Source: Phycisphaerae bacterium (lineage in GTDB: Bacteria; Planctomycetota; Phycisphaerae; Tepidisphaerales; Tepidisphaeraceae). Taken from it: 36,621 nucleotides of DNA. Location: contig JAUJNJ010000062.1 in NCBI GenBank assembly GCA_030448225.1, positions 1 to 36,621 on the forward strand, in the 5' to 3' direction. The notes below the pieces were generated by a model that did no database searches, had not been told where the DNA came from, and saw nothing but the letters and a program-made list of their open reading frames with translations. A program made the translations under genes and the position numbers. This document shows, piece after piece, positions 1-10,547 of this stretch (positions are counted from its first letter, which is position 1; the number at the start of each line of letters is the position of its first letter).

Positions 1-875
1 GGCGTCCAGCGTCGCCGACGTCTCCTGGCGGGTCTCGTCGACCATGCGCGCGATGCGACGGAAGGCGCCCGGCACCGTCGCTGTACCGGAAGAAGGGGTC
101 GTCGGGAGCGCCGCACTCGCAGGCGGCGGGCCGCACGCGTCAGCCGGCCGGCGGCGAACCGGATCATCTGCTGCTGCTTCTCGACCGCCGGCGGCATCAC
201 GAAGTTCCAGAGGAACCCGCCGGCGAAGTAGAGCACCGCCGTCAGCACGATCACGACGCCGAACGCCAGCATCGCGTCGATGATCGCGGCAGCACGAGAT
301 GAACAGCCGCGCGCGGCAAGCCGCCATCAGCGGAGCGAGGATCCACGCCAGCGGCAGCGGGCCGACGAACAGCAGCGGCGGCTCGGCCCCATGCGGTAGG
401 CGACGATGTTGAACGTCAGCGGCGTCCGGCAGCACGCTCTTGATCTCGGTCGCGACGAGCTTGTGGTACAGGTTCGCGCGCAGCAGCGTCATCCCGAACG
501 CCCACCCGACCCCGACCGCCACCTGCACGGCCGTGTTGATCACGTACTGGTCGGCGTGCACCTCGAACGCGTCGCGGTCGACCATCGCGTACCCGACGAT
601 CGCGTGGACGAGCACCGACACGCCCCACAGCACCCGCGCGAACCCCACGCGAACAGCCGCGCGTCCTCGGTCTGCGTCACCGAGCGGATGTGGTCGAGCA
701 GCAGGCTTCGTCATCACCCGCAGGCACGTCCGCAGGAACGCTGGCGACGCTCCCGTACTCGCCGCGGTTCTCCCACGGCGTGCCACAGCCCGCGCGGGTC
801 AGGTCGTACGTGATCTCCTTCTTCTGAAAACGGTTGATCTGCGTGGGGCCGCTCGTGTTGGTCGACTGCTGGCAT
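1..875 (-). pseudogene. Membrane protein, frame-broken, 3' end outside window
   Basis: I do not recognise the family. Read on the minus strand from an ATG at 875, the protein can be followed only by changing frame several times. Recoverable pieces include a soluble N-terminus (TQINRFQKKEITYDLTRAG), a segment around DHIRSVTQTEDARLFAWG, a hydrophobic stretch (VLVHAIVGYAMVDRD) followed by VINTAVQVAVGVGWAFGM, and later LLFVGPLPLAWILAPLMA. This suggests an integral membrane protein with at least three or four membrane segments. Its C-terminus (FRRIARMVDETRQE) runs off the left edge. One base seems extra directly after the ATG. The breaks look like single-base indels, so the gene is probably intact in the organism. 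The gene is divergent from the lipoprotein at 1078. Confidence 0.45.
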
Positions 876-1077
876 GAGAAGGTAAGCCCCTGAAACGGAC
901 AGGAGGTTCGAACGCGGCCCAGTATACGTCGCCGTCGGCGTGGCGAAGGTGGGGACATATCGACACGCGTCCACGCTTGATGTTCCCTTCCGACCCGCCG
1001 CGACCAGCTGTGCGGCGGGCGAGCGTCGGCCGTGCGGCCGGCGTCGCCGGTATTCGACCCGGAAGGGCTCGCGCGGC

Positions 1078-1423
1078 ATGACCTCGACGACGCGGCAGAC
1101 GACGATCACGACGACGCGTTCGCCTAATGTCGGCGCGCCCGGCCGGCGCGCTGCCTTGCTCGCCGTCCTCTTCGCCGCGGCCGCCGGCGGGTGCGGCGAG
1201 GAAACGGCCACCGGGTACCAGTACCGCCCGCTCGGCGCAGCGACACGCAGCGCCGCGCGTGGCTGCGCGCCGGAGTACGCCGCGAGGCGGCGATGGCGCG
1301 CAGGAACAGCCGGCCGCGACCGACCCCGGCCGCACGCGCCCAACCCCGGCTCGTACTGACGCGCGCCCCGCCCGCCTGGGGCAGGCGAGGGCAGAGATCG
1401 GCACCGGCCGGGCCGCTGGCTGA
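1078..1423 (+). pseudogene. Putative small lipoprotein, frame-broken
   Basis: Translation from the ATG at 1078 gives a basic N-terminus, a hydrophobic stretch (AALLAVLFAAAAGGC) and a Cys that could be a lipidation site, followed by EETATGYQYRPLGA. The frame then shifts near 1235 and continues as SDTQRRAWLRAEYA in another frame. The lipobox (A-G-G-C) is acceptable but not strong. The end is uncertain because of the frame change; the value given is the stop of one downstream frame. No family is recognised. It lies just upstream of a TPR gene on the same strand. It could also be a spurious reading, so confidence is low. Confidence 0.3.
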
Positions 1424-1436
1424 CGGCGGGTGAGAC

Positions 1437-2174
1437 ATGTCTCGGTTCCCGCCAGCCGCATTGGATGTCGTCCGTCGCGGGCATAGAGTCTGCAAGTGTT
1501 TACGAACGCTTCCCATCGACCCCGCCCAGTTCCTCGCGTGCGTGAAGCCGCTGCTGGAAAGGCAGGACCTTCGGGGCGCAATCGGTGCTGCGGACGAAGT
1601 GCGCACGCGCAGATCACCTCCCTGTTCACCGCCGACGACCCCGACGCCCGCAAGGTCGCCGCGCTTGTCGTTCGGGTTGGTGGGCGAGCAGAATGCTGCC
1701 TGCACAAGCTCGCGCCCGATGCTGCAGGACCCCGACCCGATGGTCCACCAGATGGCCGAGCACGCGATGTGGGGCGTCTGGTTCCGCAGCGACTCCGCGC
1801 GAGGCGAACTGCGAGGCTCAAGTGCGGCTCGCCGCGCTCGACCGCCGCGACTTCGCCCGGGCGGCGCGGCGCACTTCGACAAGGCGATCGAGCTCGACCC
1901 GTCGTTCGCCGAGGCCTGCAACCAGCGGGCGATCGTCCATTACCTCGAGGAGCGGCCACGACGACTCGATCGAGGGACTGCCCGCCGCACCGTCGAGCGC
2001 ATGCCGTGCCGCTTCGGCGCTGGGCCGGCCTCGGCCACGGCCACGCGCGCCGGGCAGCTCGGCGAGGCCGTCGAGTGCTACGAGAAGGCGGCAATGTCGA
2101 TCAACCCGCAACTCGAAGGCATCCCGCTGGCGATCGAAGAGCTCCGCGCGCTCGTCTCGGGCGAGCCGCAGTAA
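1437..2174 (+). pseudogene. Tetratricopeptide (TPR) protein, frame-broken
   Basis: Pieces in three frames assemble into one TPR protein. The N-terminus reads DPAQFLACVKPLLERQDL, then HAQITSLFTADDPDARKVAAL, then LQDPDPMVHQMAEHAMWGVW, then the typical TPR segments AHFDKAIELDPSFAEACNQR and GQLGEAVECYEKAAMSIN. TPR units of this kind mediate protein-protein contacts; no enzymatic domain is seen. The true start probably lies near 1500, since the first residues after 1437 look non-coding. The C-terminus (EELRALVSGEPQ) is in the same frame as the last TPR. At least four indels are needed. The gene is likely functional in the organism and broken by sequence error. Confidence 0.55.
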
Positions 2175-2668
2175 CGAGCGGATTGCTCATCCTTCCACGT
2201 CCCGACCCGACCTGGCACCCGGCCCGCAGAACGCCCCGCTAAAGCGGCGATGCTGCGTAACGGCTTGTGGTCTGCGCGGTCTTCAATCCTTTGAGATGAC
2301 GCGCGACGATAGCGGCTTCTCCTGCCCAGGTTTACGGACGCGGCTCCGGCGTCCCGCGGCTCTCGCGCGTCCGTCCGCAATCGCTGATCGAGTGGGGACG
2401 CGACGCCTGAGGCGTGCTGGGGCGCGTGTGGCAGTTGCAACTACCGAGCCTCGTCTTTCTGCTGAGCCACGGCGATGACCGATCTCCGCGTGGTTTGGCG
2501 CATTCTCCCCACCCCGAAATCCTCTGGTCGCTACCGCTCCCGTCAGGATGACGTCGCTGAGGATCCTGCGGCTCCCGCGGAGAAACCGCTGCGACGCCAC
2601 ACGTCCCGCATCGGACGGTTTTTGCACGCGCTTCCGTCCCGCCTCTCGATTCAAGTATCTTCCGACGC
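2175..2668. other. Intergenic stretch, no gene seen
   Basis: No supported gene. Reading frames here are arginine-rich shadows without family features. Around 2545-2580 there is a degenerate motif (CAGGATGACGTCGCTGAGGA) resembling half of the palindromic repeat found intact at 9494 and 17454. Confidence 0.4.
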
Positions 2669-3765
2669 GTGCAGGGGTCGCATCCGCAACTCGACCGGTT
2701 CGTCCACCGCGTCCGCCGTCGCTTGTCGATGATGCGCGTGGCCGAGGGCGGGCGTCGGCCTGGCGGCCGGGTGCTGCGCTTGCGGTCGTGTTGGTGCTGG
2801 CGCTCTGGCAGGGCCCGCCGGCGGCGCCGATCGCGGCGGCGTCGATGGGGGCCGGGCTGCTGGCGGGGCCGCGCCAAGGGCTACGCCCGGCGGCCGGATG
2901 CGCTCGGGGCGGCCGTCGAGCCGGACCGGCAACTCGGCACCGCCGACCTGCTCGCCACCGCGTGGCAACTCGCCCGCCGACGCGACGCAGGCGGCGGCGG
3001 CGGCGCGGCGGCGACGACGTGCGCTGGGCGGGCATCGTGCTGGCGCTGGCCGAGGGCGCGCGGCGTACTGGCGCGCGTCGGTCTGGCCGGTCGGCTCGGC
3101 GGGCGTGGGGCGGGGTGGCCGTTGCCGTCGGGCTCGTGCTGGCGCTCGCCGCCTTTTCGGCGACCGGGCCGGAGGCGCGGGCCGGCCACGCGACGATCTT
3201 CAGGCGGGGTCCGCTCCGACCTCGCGCTCCCCGACATTCCTCTGGCGGACGCGGCACACGATGACGGCGACGCCGCGACGACGAACGTTCGCCGATCCGC
3301 AGGAGCGCGACCGCACGTTCGGCGAGGCCTCGACGAACAGTCCGCGCGCCCGGCGAGGTCGGTCGTGACGACGACCCCGCTCCGCGGTCTCGTCGACTCG
3401 GCGTCGGCCGGGGGCGCGTCCGACGGCGGCGGGGCGGGCAACCGCCAAGCCGGCCGACCCATCGCCGCCGCCGCGCGCCGCACACCATCGAGGTCGACGA
3501 CCCTCGGCGCGTCGGCTTCAACCTCGGCCGCCGACCCGCCGGCGGCGTCGGTGGATCATCCGAAGCCGGGGCCGGGGGCGACGGCGTCACCGGCGGGCTC
3601 GCCGGCCCGGCCGCGGCCGCCGCCGCCGCCGCCCGGCCCGCGCCGCCGTGGCGAGCGACCGCGTGGCCCGCCGACGTCGAAGCCGCCCGCGAGGCCGTCG
3701 ACTCCGGCCGCGTCCCCGACGCCTACCGCGACCTCGTCCGCGACTACTTCGAACTGGACGAGTAG
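2669..3765 (+). pseudogene. Membrane protein with C-terminal DYFELDE tail, frame-broken
   Basis: The likely start is GTG at 2669 (protein begins V/MQGSHPQLDRFVHRVRRRL). Reading through frames gives a basic amphipathic N-terminus, a hydrophobic segment (ALAVVLVLALWQG), a second short one (PIAAASMGAGLLAG), then ALGAAVEPDRQLGTADLLAT, and another membrane segment (VAVAVGLVLALAAFSATG). A long low-complexity Pro/Ala/Gly region follows. The C-terminus EAVDSGRVPDAYRDLVRDYF then ELDE ends at TAG 3763-3765. The layout (paired N-terminal membrane helices, periplasmic region, final 'PxAYRDLVRDYF') resembles DUF4175-like or BatA-region membrane proteins of planctomycetes, but that assignment is a guess. 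At least five indels interrupt the frame. Confidence 0.45.
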
Positions 3766-3786
3766 GCCAACGCGGTGCAGTGGCGT

Positions 3787-3821
3787 CTTCGAACTCCTTT
3801 AAAGCTTGCTCCCACGGTTCC
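3787..3821. repeat. Dispersed palindromic repeat, family 2, degenerate copy
   Basis: The right half (AAGCTTGCTCCCACGGTTCC) matches the intact copy at 24282 closely; the left half keeps only CTTCGAAC. It lies just after the stop of the membrane protein gene, the same 3'-end position as the other copies. Confidence 0.6.
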
Positions 3822-4474
3822 TGCAAAACACGGTCGTTACACGCTCTTCCGCTTTGCTCTGACGCCTTCCCCATCAAAAGTTCGGTCCCGCCGGTACCTC
3901 GGTGACCGCGGCGACGCCCGCCGGATAGACCGGGTCGATGCCCCTTATTGGGGACGCTCCAGAGGCCTGATCGCAGTTCACGACGGTTCTCCGGCGTCCT
4001 CTTGCAGGTGGTCGCTCCACTCCGTCGGCTCGACCTGCAGCCTCTGCCAGTCCCTGACAAGCCAGCATCAAAGGCGGAAGAGTCGTCCTAACCTGTTTTC
4101 GCGTCGATTGGACGGATGTCGCTTGACCCGACGCTCCGCCGATGAGACCGCTGTTGCTTCTCCCACGCTGTGGGACCGGCTTCGGCCGCCTCTAATGGTA
4201 GCCGCCCGAGCGGGTTGCGCTGATGACCTGGCGTGCGGGCGGGTGCGGCGTCTGTCGTGCCTAACTTGACAGTTGGACACGGGTCTGACTCGTAGCGATA
4301 ATGCCGCGTTGCGCGCGCGCGGCGGGCGTAGACGGCGGCGGGTCGGGGAAGTATCGTCCGCGAGGCGGGATACGGCCGATCTCCGCTCTTAAGCCGGGCG
4401 ATTGGCGGCCGAGCTCGCCGCGCCGTCGTCCGCCGTTTGCTTGCCGGCCTTTACGAGGATTCGCGCGTCACCCG
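3822..4474. other. Intergenic stretch, no gene seen
   Basis: No reading frame here looks like a real protein. TTGACA at 4266-4271 resembles a -35 element, but the nearest good -10 (GATAAT, 4297-4302) is 25 bases away, which is too far for a standard sigma-70 promoter. I do not call one. Confidence 0.4.
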
Positions 4475-6284
4475 ATGTCCAGCGTGCTCCCGCCCAACTC
4501 GCCGATCGCCCCCTCGCCTGCCGCGCCCGGCGGCGGACGCGCCCGGCCGCCGCGCCGGCGGTGCGGTACGTCTGTCCGTTCTGCGGGTCGCAGAACGACT
4601 CGCCGCAGGCCGCCTGCCCGCGCTTGCACGATGGAGAACACGCCGCAGACCCGCAAGGCGACCAAGTCGCGGATCGGGCCGTGGTACGTGCTGCAGAGCC
4701 GCAACCCCGCCGCGCCCGGGCATGCGGTGGGACACCCTGCTGGCGTTCGTGCGCAGGGGCGGGTGAAGCCGACGTCGATCGTCCGCGGCCCGACGACGCA
4801 CCAACTCTGGCGTTACGCGGGTCAGGTCAAGGGCCTGAGCCGCGAGTTCGGCGCCTGCTACAGCTGCGCCCGGCGCGTCGACAAGGCCGCGAGCATCTGC
4901 CCGCGGCTGCAACCGCCTGCAGGAACCGCCCGCGAACCCCGACGCTTGCTCGAGACGGCCGACGGCGGCGAAGGCCGCGGCGGCGCCGCCGGAGGGGCGC
5001 TGGGCCACCACCATGCGCTTCTACGCAGGGCCGAGGCGGCTCATCGTCGATAAGGTCGGCTACGGACCTATGGCCGGGGTGCGCCCGCTCTACAAAGACC
5101 TGCGGCCCGGCGGCGGCGGCGGGGCGGGCGGAACGCCGTCGGACGCCGACATCGTCGTGCCCGCCCTGGGCGGGATGCCCGCGGGGGGCGTGGTGGGGGC
5201 CGACGTGTTCGGCGTCGACGCGCAGGACGCCGCCGACACCGCCGCCGCCACAGCCGGCGACCGTCCCGGCGAGCCGCCGGCGCGGTCGGCGACCGACCTG
5301 CCGGACGAGGACGAGGCGGTCAACCCGATGTTGAACGTCAACGACCTCGCCGCCGCGTTCCGCCTCAACCTCCCGCCGAGCGGCGGCCCGGGCGAGGACG
5401 GCGGCGGCGGCGGCGGGCAGTTCGGCGGGTTCGGCGGGGGCTTCGGGGGCGGGTTCGGGGGCTTCGGCGGCGGGCGGCGGCCCGACGTGCCGGCGATACT
5501 CGCGTCGGACCTGCCGGCGTACTACCGGCCCCGCAGCCTCGGCCGGCCGCTGGCCGTCCTGGCCGCGACGCTGCTGGTGGGCGTGGGGCTCTGGCTCTGG
5601 CTCGACGACATCTCCCGCCGCCGCGCCGGCGAGTGGTTCGGCGACGCCTACACCGCCCTCAGCACCACCGGACAGGAAGCCGGCGTCGGCGGCCACCGCA
5701 AGCAGGAACCGGCCGCCGGCACGCGGCCGCGCCGCACCGACCCCGCGCCGCGCGACGCCGACCGCCCGCCGACCTCGCCCTCGACCGGCGCGAGCGGTTC
5801 CAGCCTCGCCGCCCTCCGCCCGACCGACCGCGACGACCTCCCGGCCGAACCGCCCGCCTCCGCGCCCGCCACGGACCGCAGCGTCGCCGCCGCCGACGTG
5901 CCCACCCCGCCCCGCAACACGCCCACCGCGGGCGCAGCCGGACCGAATCGGCCCGCCGTCCCGACCGACGCGACCACGGCCCCTGCGCCGCCGGCCACCG
6001 CCACGGCATCAACGCCGCGCGACTTCCCCTTCACCGCGCCCGATGACGAGGCCGCCGCCGCCGCCGCCGCCAACGCCAGCCTCGAGGAACAGGAGCGGCA
6101 GGCCATCTCGCTCCGAAACCAGGCGCTCGACGCCGAGAAGTACCGCGACTACGACAAGGCGATCGCGCTTTACGAGCGAATCCGAAAGCTGCCTCCCGAG
6201 GTGTGGCCGGCGAACGTCGAACTCAAACTCCGCACCGTTCACGGCCTCGCGAAGCGAAAAGCCCAGCAGAACCCGAGCGAGTAG
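4475..6284 (+). CDS. Zinc-ribbon/GYF-like membrane protein with Gly-rich region (frame-broken 5' half)
   Basis: The start is ATG 4475 (MSSVLPPNSPIAPSP). The rebuilt N-terminus has a zinc ribbon (CPFCGSQN ... CPRC), then a GYF_2-like segment (SRIGPWYVLQSRNPAAPG, later RGRVKPTSIVRGPTTHQLWR), and a second zinc-ribbon pair (CYSC ... ICP). Frame changes lie near 4560, 4630, 4725, 4765, 4870 and 4910-5010. From 5013 the frame is clean. This part has a Gly/Phe-rich stretch, one membrane helix (PLAVLAATLLVGVGLWLWL), a long Pro/Ala/Thr-rich region and a C-terminal TPR-like helix pair (NQALDAEKYRDYDKAIALYE). The GYF-like domain suggests a peptide-binding or regulatory role at the inner membrane; no specific function is known to me. 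The 423-residue 3' part alone would be called as a gene by frame-based software. Confidence 0.6.
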
Positions 6285-6520
6285 GCGGCGTCGTGCGGCA
6301 AAAGACTTTCCACCGCCGCCGCCAAACATAGCGCCCCTCCTCCCACGGAACACGAGCCCCCTCGGCGGGCCGCCCGCCGCATCGGTCGTCCGCGCCGATG
6401 TAGGCAATCGACGTAAGTTGGGTGCTGTCCTCCCGATGCAGGTTGCCGCCGGTCGTAACGACTTGGCTCAATTCGCCGCGATTTGTTTTGGTCCGGTTAG
6501 CAAACGGGGCTGAATCCGCA

Positions 6521-6550
6521 TTGACGGGTAGTGTGATCTGCCCCTATGGT
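6521..6550 (+). promoter_or_regulatory. Candidate sigma-70-like promoter for the LEPR protein
   Basis: TTGACG (6521-6526) and TATGGT (6545-6550) are separated by 18 bases, an acceptable -35/-10 arrangement. It lies about 125 bases upstream of the start codon. Motif match only. Confidence 0.4.
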
Positions 6551-6570
6551 TCGCCTACCCCATCGCGGGA

Positions 6571-6591
6571 GCCTGCGTGATAACCGCAGGC
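6571..6591 (+). promoter_or_regulatory. 5'-leader hairpin
   Basis: GCCTGCG (6571-6577) pairs perfectly with CGCAGGC (6585-6591) around a 7-base loop (TGATAAC). It falls inside the predicted leader of the LEPR gene. Its role is unknown. Confidence 0.35.
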
Positions 6592-6674
6592 GACCCGCGT
6601 CCGCGTGAGACTAGGGATGGTCAATTTGTGAAGGGCGACGCGGGCACTGCCGGTCGCGCAGGGACAAGCTGCAT

Positions 6675-9451
6675 ATGTTGATTCCGAACCGCCGGCCCGT
6701 CGCACCGTTCGTTCCCGAAGTGCTGGAGCCGCGTCGGCTGTTCGCCACGACCGTCCCCGCCGCGCCCGCCGCCGATGCCGCGCCCTCCGCGACGGCGCCC
6801 CCGTCGGTCGGCTACCACCTCACCGCCCGCCCCTGGCAGGCGAGCGACGTCACCGCCGACACGTTCCTCGACGCGGTCGAGCAGGTCGCCCGCGCCATGT
6901 CGAGCTACCAGGACGCCAGCGGGCGGATCATCGACCCGTTCGTGGGGGAGGAGGTCCAGTACTCCACGCCGTACTACGCGTTCGCGATCGGCGTGCTCGT
7001 CTCCGCCGGCCGCGCGACCGACCTGCTGCCCGGCGGCGTGGCGGCGATGGACAGCGCCACGCGGCAGGTCGGCGCCGACGAGGTGCCCGACGACAAGGGC
7101 GGGTTCTTCCTCCCGCCGCTCGCCCAGGCGATCGAGCTCTACGCGCCGCACGTCCCGGCCGACGCGGTCGCGTCGTGGCGCCAGCGCATGTCCGCCACGT
7201 CGGTCGAGGACCTCGTCGAGGGCGGGCAGCTTCACAACCACCGCACGTACGCGATGAAGGGTGAGTGGCTCCGCGCCGTCGCCGGCCTCGTCGACCGCAA
7301 CGAGGCGATCGCGTTCGTCGAGGAGAACTGGACGCAGCACCAGGAGTGGCGGCTGCGCGACAACGAGCTGAACCTCTACCGCGACGAGACGAGCGACCCC
7401 GACACGTTCGGCGTCGAGCCCGGCGGCCGCGTCAACCTCATCGCGCTGCTCGACGCCGGCTACGACGGGCCGTCGCGCGGCGAGATGGAGGAACTGCTCG
7501 GCGCCGGCACGCGCAACAGCATGTACCTCCAGGACCCCACGGGCCAGAACCCCGTCGGCGGCCGCACCGACAACCACGTCTGGAACGACCTCGTCAACGG
7601 CATCAACTTCGAGCTCATGGCGCTCCGGGCGGCCGAGGCGGGCGACGCCGCCCTCGCCGGGCAGTACCGACGGGCCGCGTCGATCTCGGTCACCAGCGCC
7701 GGGCGGTGGCAGCTCGACGACGGCACCTACGCGATCACGAAGAACGCGTTCGACACCGCCGAGCGCGTCGGCTTCCAGACCGACAGCCACTTCTCGAACT
7801 ACAACGGCTACATGCTCTACCACATGGCCGAGGGGTACCTCCTCCGCCAGCGCGGGGCGGGCGCGGCGGCGATCGACGAGGCGCCGGCGCCGTCGGAGAT
7901 CGGCGGCTACGCGTTCCGCACGAGCGAGGACTTCGCCGGCGCGTTCGCCAACGCCGGCGGGATGCAGCTCCAGGCCGCGCTCCGCGGCGACACGCAGGTC
8001 GAGAAGGAGAACTACTGGACGCCGCTCGGCATCGACCGCATCAGCCGCGCCGGCTGGGACTCGCGCCTCTTCGGCGACGGCGCGCGCGACGCCGAGAGCC
8101 GCCTCGGCGTCAGCTTCGCCCCCACGTTCGTCGACTCGGCCGGCAACTGGAAGCGCCTGGCGAGCATCCCCGACAAGTACGAGGGCACGTTCAGCGTCGA
8201 CTTCACCCACCCGCTGCTCGTGCGCGCCGCGATCACCTACGAGCCGGCCGGCGGGTACGACGGACCGACGTTCCGCAACGACCTCGTGATCACGCCCGAC
8301 GGCATCCTCTCGACCGTCACCAGCGCCGACGCGACCGACCCGTTCGGCGTGACCTGGCCGGTGCTGGCGAGCGACGGCACGCCGACCGTCACGACGATCA
8401 CCAGCGATTCCGCCACGGCGCGAATGGCCGACGGCACCGACGAACTGGCGTACCTCGCCGTCCACGACACCGCCGCGCCCGGCGCGAGCGTGGCCGCCAA
8501 CGAGTTCCCGAGCGACGCGGCGGTCCGCGGCGCCTACGGCGACCTGCTGCCGGTCCGCGCGACCGCGGCCGCTGGGCAGGCGAACCGGACGTTCGTCTAC
8601 CCGCGCAACGCGTCGGACCCCACCGCCGCGGCCGTCGGTGAGAGCTTCGAGGTCACCGAGGCGGGCTTCGCCAGCGCGCTCGGCCGGGTCGAGGGGGACA
8701 TCTACGTCGGCCGCACGAGCGCGGGCGGCGTGGGCACCGGCGTCGACATCGACGCCGACGGCAGGCAGGACGTCACGTTCAGCGAGTCGTGCGGCTTCGT
8801 GCTGCAGCTCGACGCGCGCGGCCGCGTGACGGCCGTCGAGACCGACCGCCCGGTGACGGCAACGATCGGCAACCGGTCCCTGACGCTCGCCGCCTACGCG
8901 CCGGCGTCGCCCAACACGTCGTCGCCGACGCCGACGCCGACCCCGACGCCAACACCCAGCCCCACGCCGACGCCGACGCCGTCGGCCCCACGCCCACCCC
9001 AACGCCGCCGGTGGGGGACGCCCGGTGCAGGAGTTCTCGGCGCTGTCCGCGAAGCAGGGTCGGCGGGACGCGTCGGAGGTGATCGCCGACGGCGCGGCCG
9101 ACGGCGGGTCGTTCGTCCGCCTCACCGGCGCGAAGTCGAAGGGCAGGTCACCTACGCGCTGCGCGACCTCGACCCCGGCACCTACAGCCTCACCGTCCGC
9201 GTCCGGAAGGACGCCGGCGGCGGCACGCTCCAGATCTTCTCGCCGCAGGGCCGCAAGGCGACGGCGAAACAGGCCCCAATCTCGCTCGCGTCGGAGGCGG
9301 GCCCGGCGTTCGTCGACGTCGACCTCGGCACCTTCGAGGTCACCGGCAACAAGAAGCGCGACCGCGCCTCCGCTTCGAATCCTCGCCGACCGCCGCCGGC
9401 CAGGGCTTCACCCTCGGCCTCGACTCGCTCAGCCTCACGCGCCTCACCTAG
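6675..9451 (+). CDS. Large secreted LEPR-motif protein with helical catalytic-like domain, Thr-Pro linker and C-terminal beta domain
   Basis: The N-terminus carries VLEPRRLFA (residues 16-24), the LEPR-type export/sorting motif typical of planctomycete surface proteins. Residues 45 to about 395 are helix-rich with conserved-looking stretches (LHNHRTYAMKGEWLRAVAGL, NPVGGRTDNHVWNDLVNG, HFSNYNGYMLYHMAEGYL), consistent with an alpha/alpha-toroid fold as in some polysaccharide lyases; this is inference. A beta-rich region follows to about residue 760, then a (TP)n linker near 8925-8985. Beyond the linker the frame breaks near 9000, 9140 and 9360. The rebuilt C-terminus (VTYALRDLDPGTYSLTVRVR ... 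GFTLGLDSLSLTRLT) looks like a carbohydrate-binding beta-sandwich. The TAG stop (9449-9451) is the first codon of a dispersed repeat. The intact 5' frame runs from ATG 6675 without interruption to about 9000. The likely role is extracellular polysaccharide binding or degradation. Confidence 0.7.
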
Positions 9452-9598
9452 AGCTTCCAAGAGCGTCGAAAGAAACCGCGGTGGGCAAGTTGTGTCATCG
9501 AGCGCAGCGAAGGATCTCCCGCAGTTCTCGCCAAGGCCGGGGAGATCCTTCGCTACGCTCAGGATGACGATGCTGCGCGTGGCCACCCGAGGTGGCCA
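9449..9598. repeat. Dispersed palindromic repeat, family 1, copy A
   Basis: The core inverted repeat (9494-9568) has left arm GTCATCGAGCGCAGCGAAGG and right arm CCTTCGCTACGCTCAGGATG, each leading into GATCTCCC/GGGAGATC. The preceding 45 bases (from TAGAGCTTC) also match copy B at 17421. A second small palindrome follows at 9579-9598 (GTGGCCACC, CGA, GGTGGCCA). The left arm lacks two bases relative to copy B. Confidence 0.8.
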
Positions 9599-9855
9599 TG
9601 CCGCTACACGGTGAACGTGTTTAGCTGAAGAAGCAGCAGGTTCACTGTGGGGTGCCGTCGGAGCGATCCCGGTGCACGCGAGAGCAGGAGAAGGGGGCAC
9701 GCTCCGGCTCACGTTCGTGCCGACGGCTCATCGCGAGCAGATGTGCACGTTCCGCGAGAAAAAGAAGTCACGTTCCATATTGCGCAATTAGCGTAGCGGA
9801 CAACGAATGGGCGCGGCGCCGCACGCGCGTTCCATAGTCGTTCCGGATTTTTCTC

Positions 9856-9884
9856 TTGCTTTGCATCGGATCAGCCGAAATAAT
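9856..9884 (+). promoter_or_regulatory. Candidate promoter of the tRNA array
   Basis: TTGCTT (9856-9861) and AATAAT (9879-9884) are exactly 17 bases apart, in an AT-rich stretch about 205 bases before the first tRNA. Motif match only. Internal promoters in the array are also possible given its wide spacers. Confidence 0.35.
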
Positions 9885-10028
9885 CCGGTCCGTCCGCAGT
9901 ATTGTTTACCAAGAGGTCTCCCGTGCTATCGCGACTGAACCTTATTGAACGAATCGGGTTTGCCTGGCAGAAGCCATGCGCGACCGATTACGTCACGCGC
10001 ATGCACACATAGACTCCCGCCCTAGCCG

Positions 10029-10047
10029 GCCGGGAGTTCTTCCCGGC
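10029..10047 (+). promoter_or_regulatory. GC hairpin ahead of the tRNA array
   Basis: GCCGGGA (10029-10035) pairs with TCCCGGC (10041-10047) around a 5-base loop. A T5 run follows about 14 bases later. It could be a terminator of upstream transcription or a leader structure; the distance to the T run makes a classic terminator doubtful. Confidence 0.35.
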
Positions 10048-10090
10048 GGAAACGATCCTTTTTCCAATACAGCCGGGAAGCGAAGCAGTT

Positions 10091-10164
10091 GGGCCTGTAG
10101 CTCAGCGGCACAGAGCGCCTGCTTGACGTGCAGGAGGTCCGTGGTTCGATTCCACGTTGGCCCA
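10091..10164 (+). tRNA. tRNA-Val (GAC)
   Basis: Complete cloverleaf. The acceptor GGGCCTG pairs with TTGGCCC with one T-T mismatch. The anticodon loop is TTGACGT and the T-loop TTCGATT. Discriminator A; CCA not encoded. First tRNA of the array. Confidence 0.9.
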
Positions 10165-10358
10165 CTGAAAGCACTTGCGCGCACGCGATGCGTCGCGGGT
10201 GAGTCGCGCCCGTCGCCTGTTGTCGCCGCGCCGCCGCGCCTTTGCGACGGCGCGGCGGGCGGGTGACGGCCCGGACCGGGGCGGGCGCAGGACGGATCGC
10301 CCGGCATCCCGCTCGGACGGAGAGTTGCCCCGGACGCGGCCGCGGCGGCCGGGCAGAC

Positions 10359-10430
10359 GCGCTGTTAGCTCAGAGGTAGAGCACTCCGTTGATAACGGAG
10401 AGGTCGGAGGCTCGAACCCTCCACGGCGCA
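10359..10430 (+). tRNA. tRNA-Ile (GAT)
   Basis: Acceptor GCGCTGT/ACGGCGC, anticodon stem CTCCG/CGGAG, loop TTGATAA giving GAT. Discriminator A, no CCA. Confidence 0.92.
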
Positions 10431-10446
10431 TCGAAACGTTCATGAC

Positions 10447-10520
10447 ACGCTGGTAGCTCAACGGATCAGAGCACCGGTCTACGAAACCGGTGGTTGAAGG
10501 TTCGAATCCTTCCCAGCGTA
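10447..10520 (+). tRNA. tRNA-Arg (ACG)
   Basis: Acceptor ACGCTGG/CCAGCGT is perfect. Anticodon stem CCGGT/ACCGG, loop CTACGAA giving ACG; A34 would need deamination to inosine to read CGN codons. Discriminator A. Confidence 0.93.
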
Positions 10521-10547
10521 TTGATTGTATGTGCGACTGTAGCAGAC

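Larger units (their letters stand above)
6285..6674. other. Intergenic leader region upstream of the LEPR protein
   Basis: No gene. It contains a candidate promoter at 6521-6550 and a hairpin at 6571-6591 (separate entries), leaving a leader of about 115 bases before the ATG at 6675. Confidence 0.5.
9606..10090. other. AT-richer region upstream of the tRNA array
   Basis: No protein gene. It is noticeably richer in A/T than its surroundings and contains a candidate promoter (9856-9884) and a GC hairpin (10029-10047) just ahead of the first tRNA. Confidence 0.5.

Noticed and set aside
4266..4302. Sigma-70 promoter TTGACA...GATAAT
   Set aside because: Spacing of 25 bases is well outside the usual 16-18.
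6621..9125. 834-residue minus-strand reading frame opposite the LEPR gene
   Set aside because: Composition (VDR/ARR/VGV repeats) is that of an antisense shadow in high-GC DNA; the plus strand has the LEPR motif and a recognisable domain layout.
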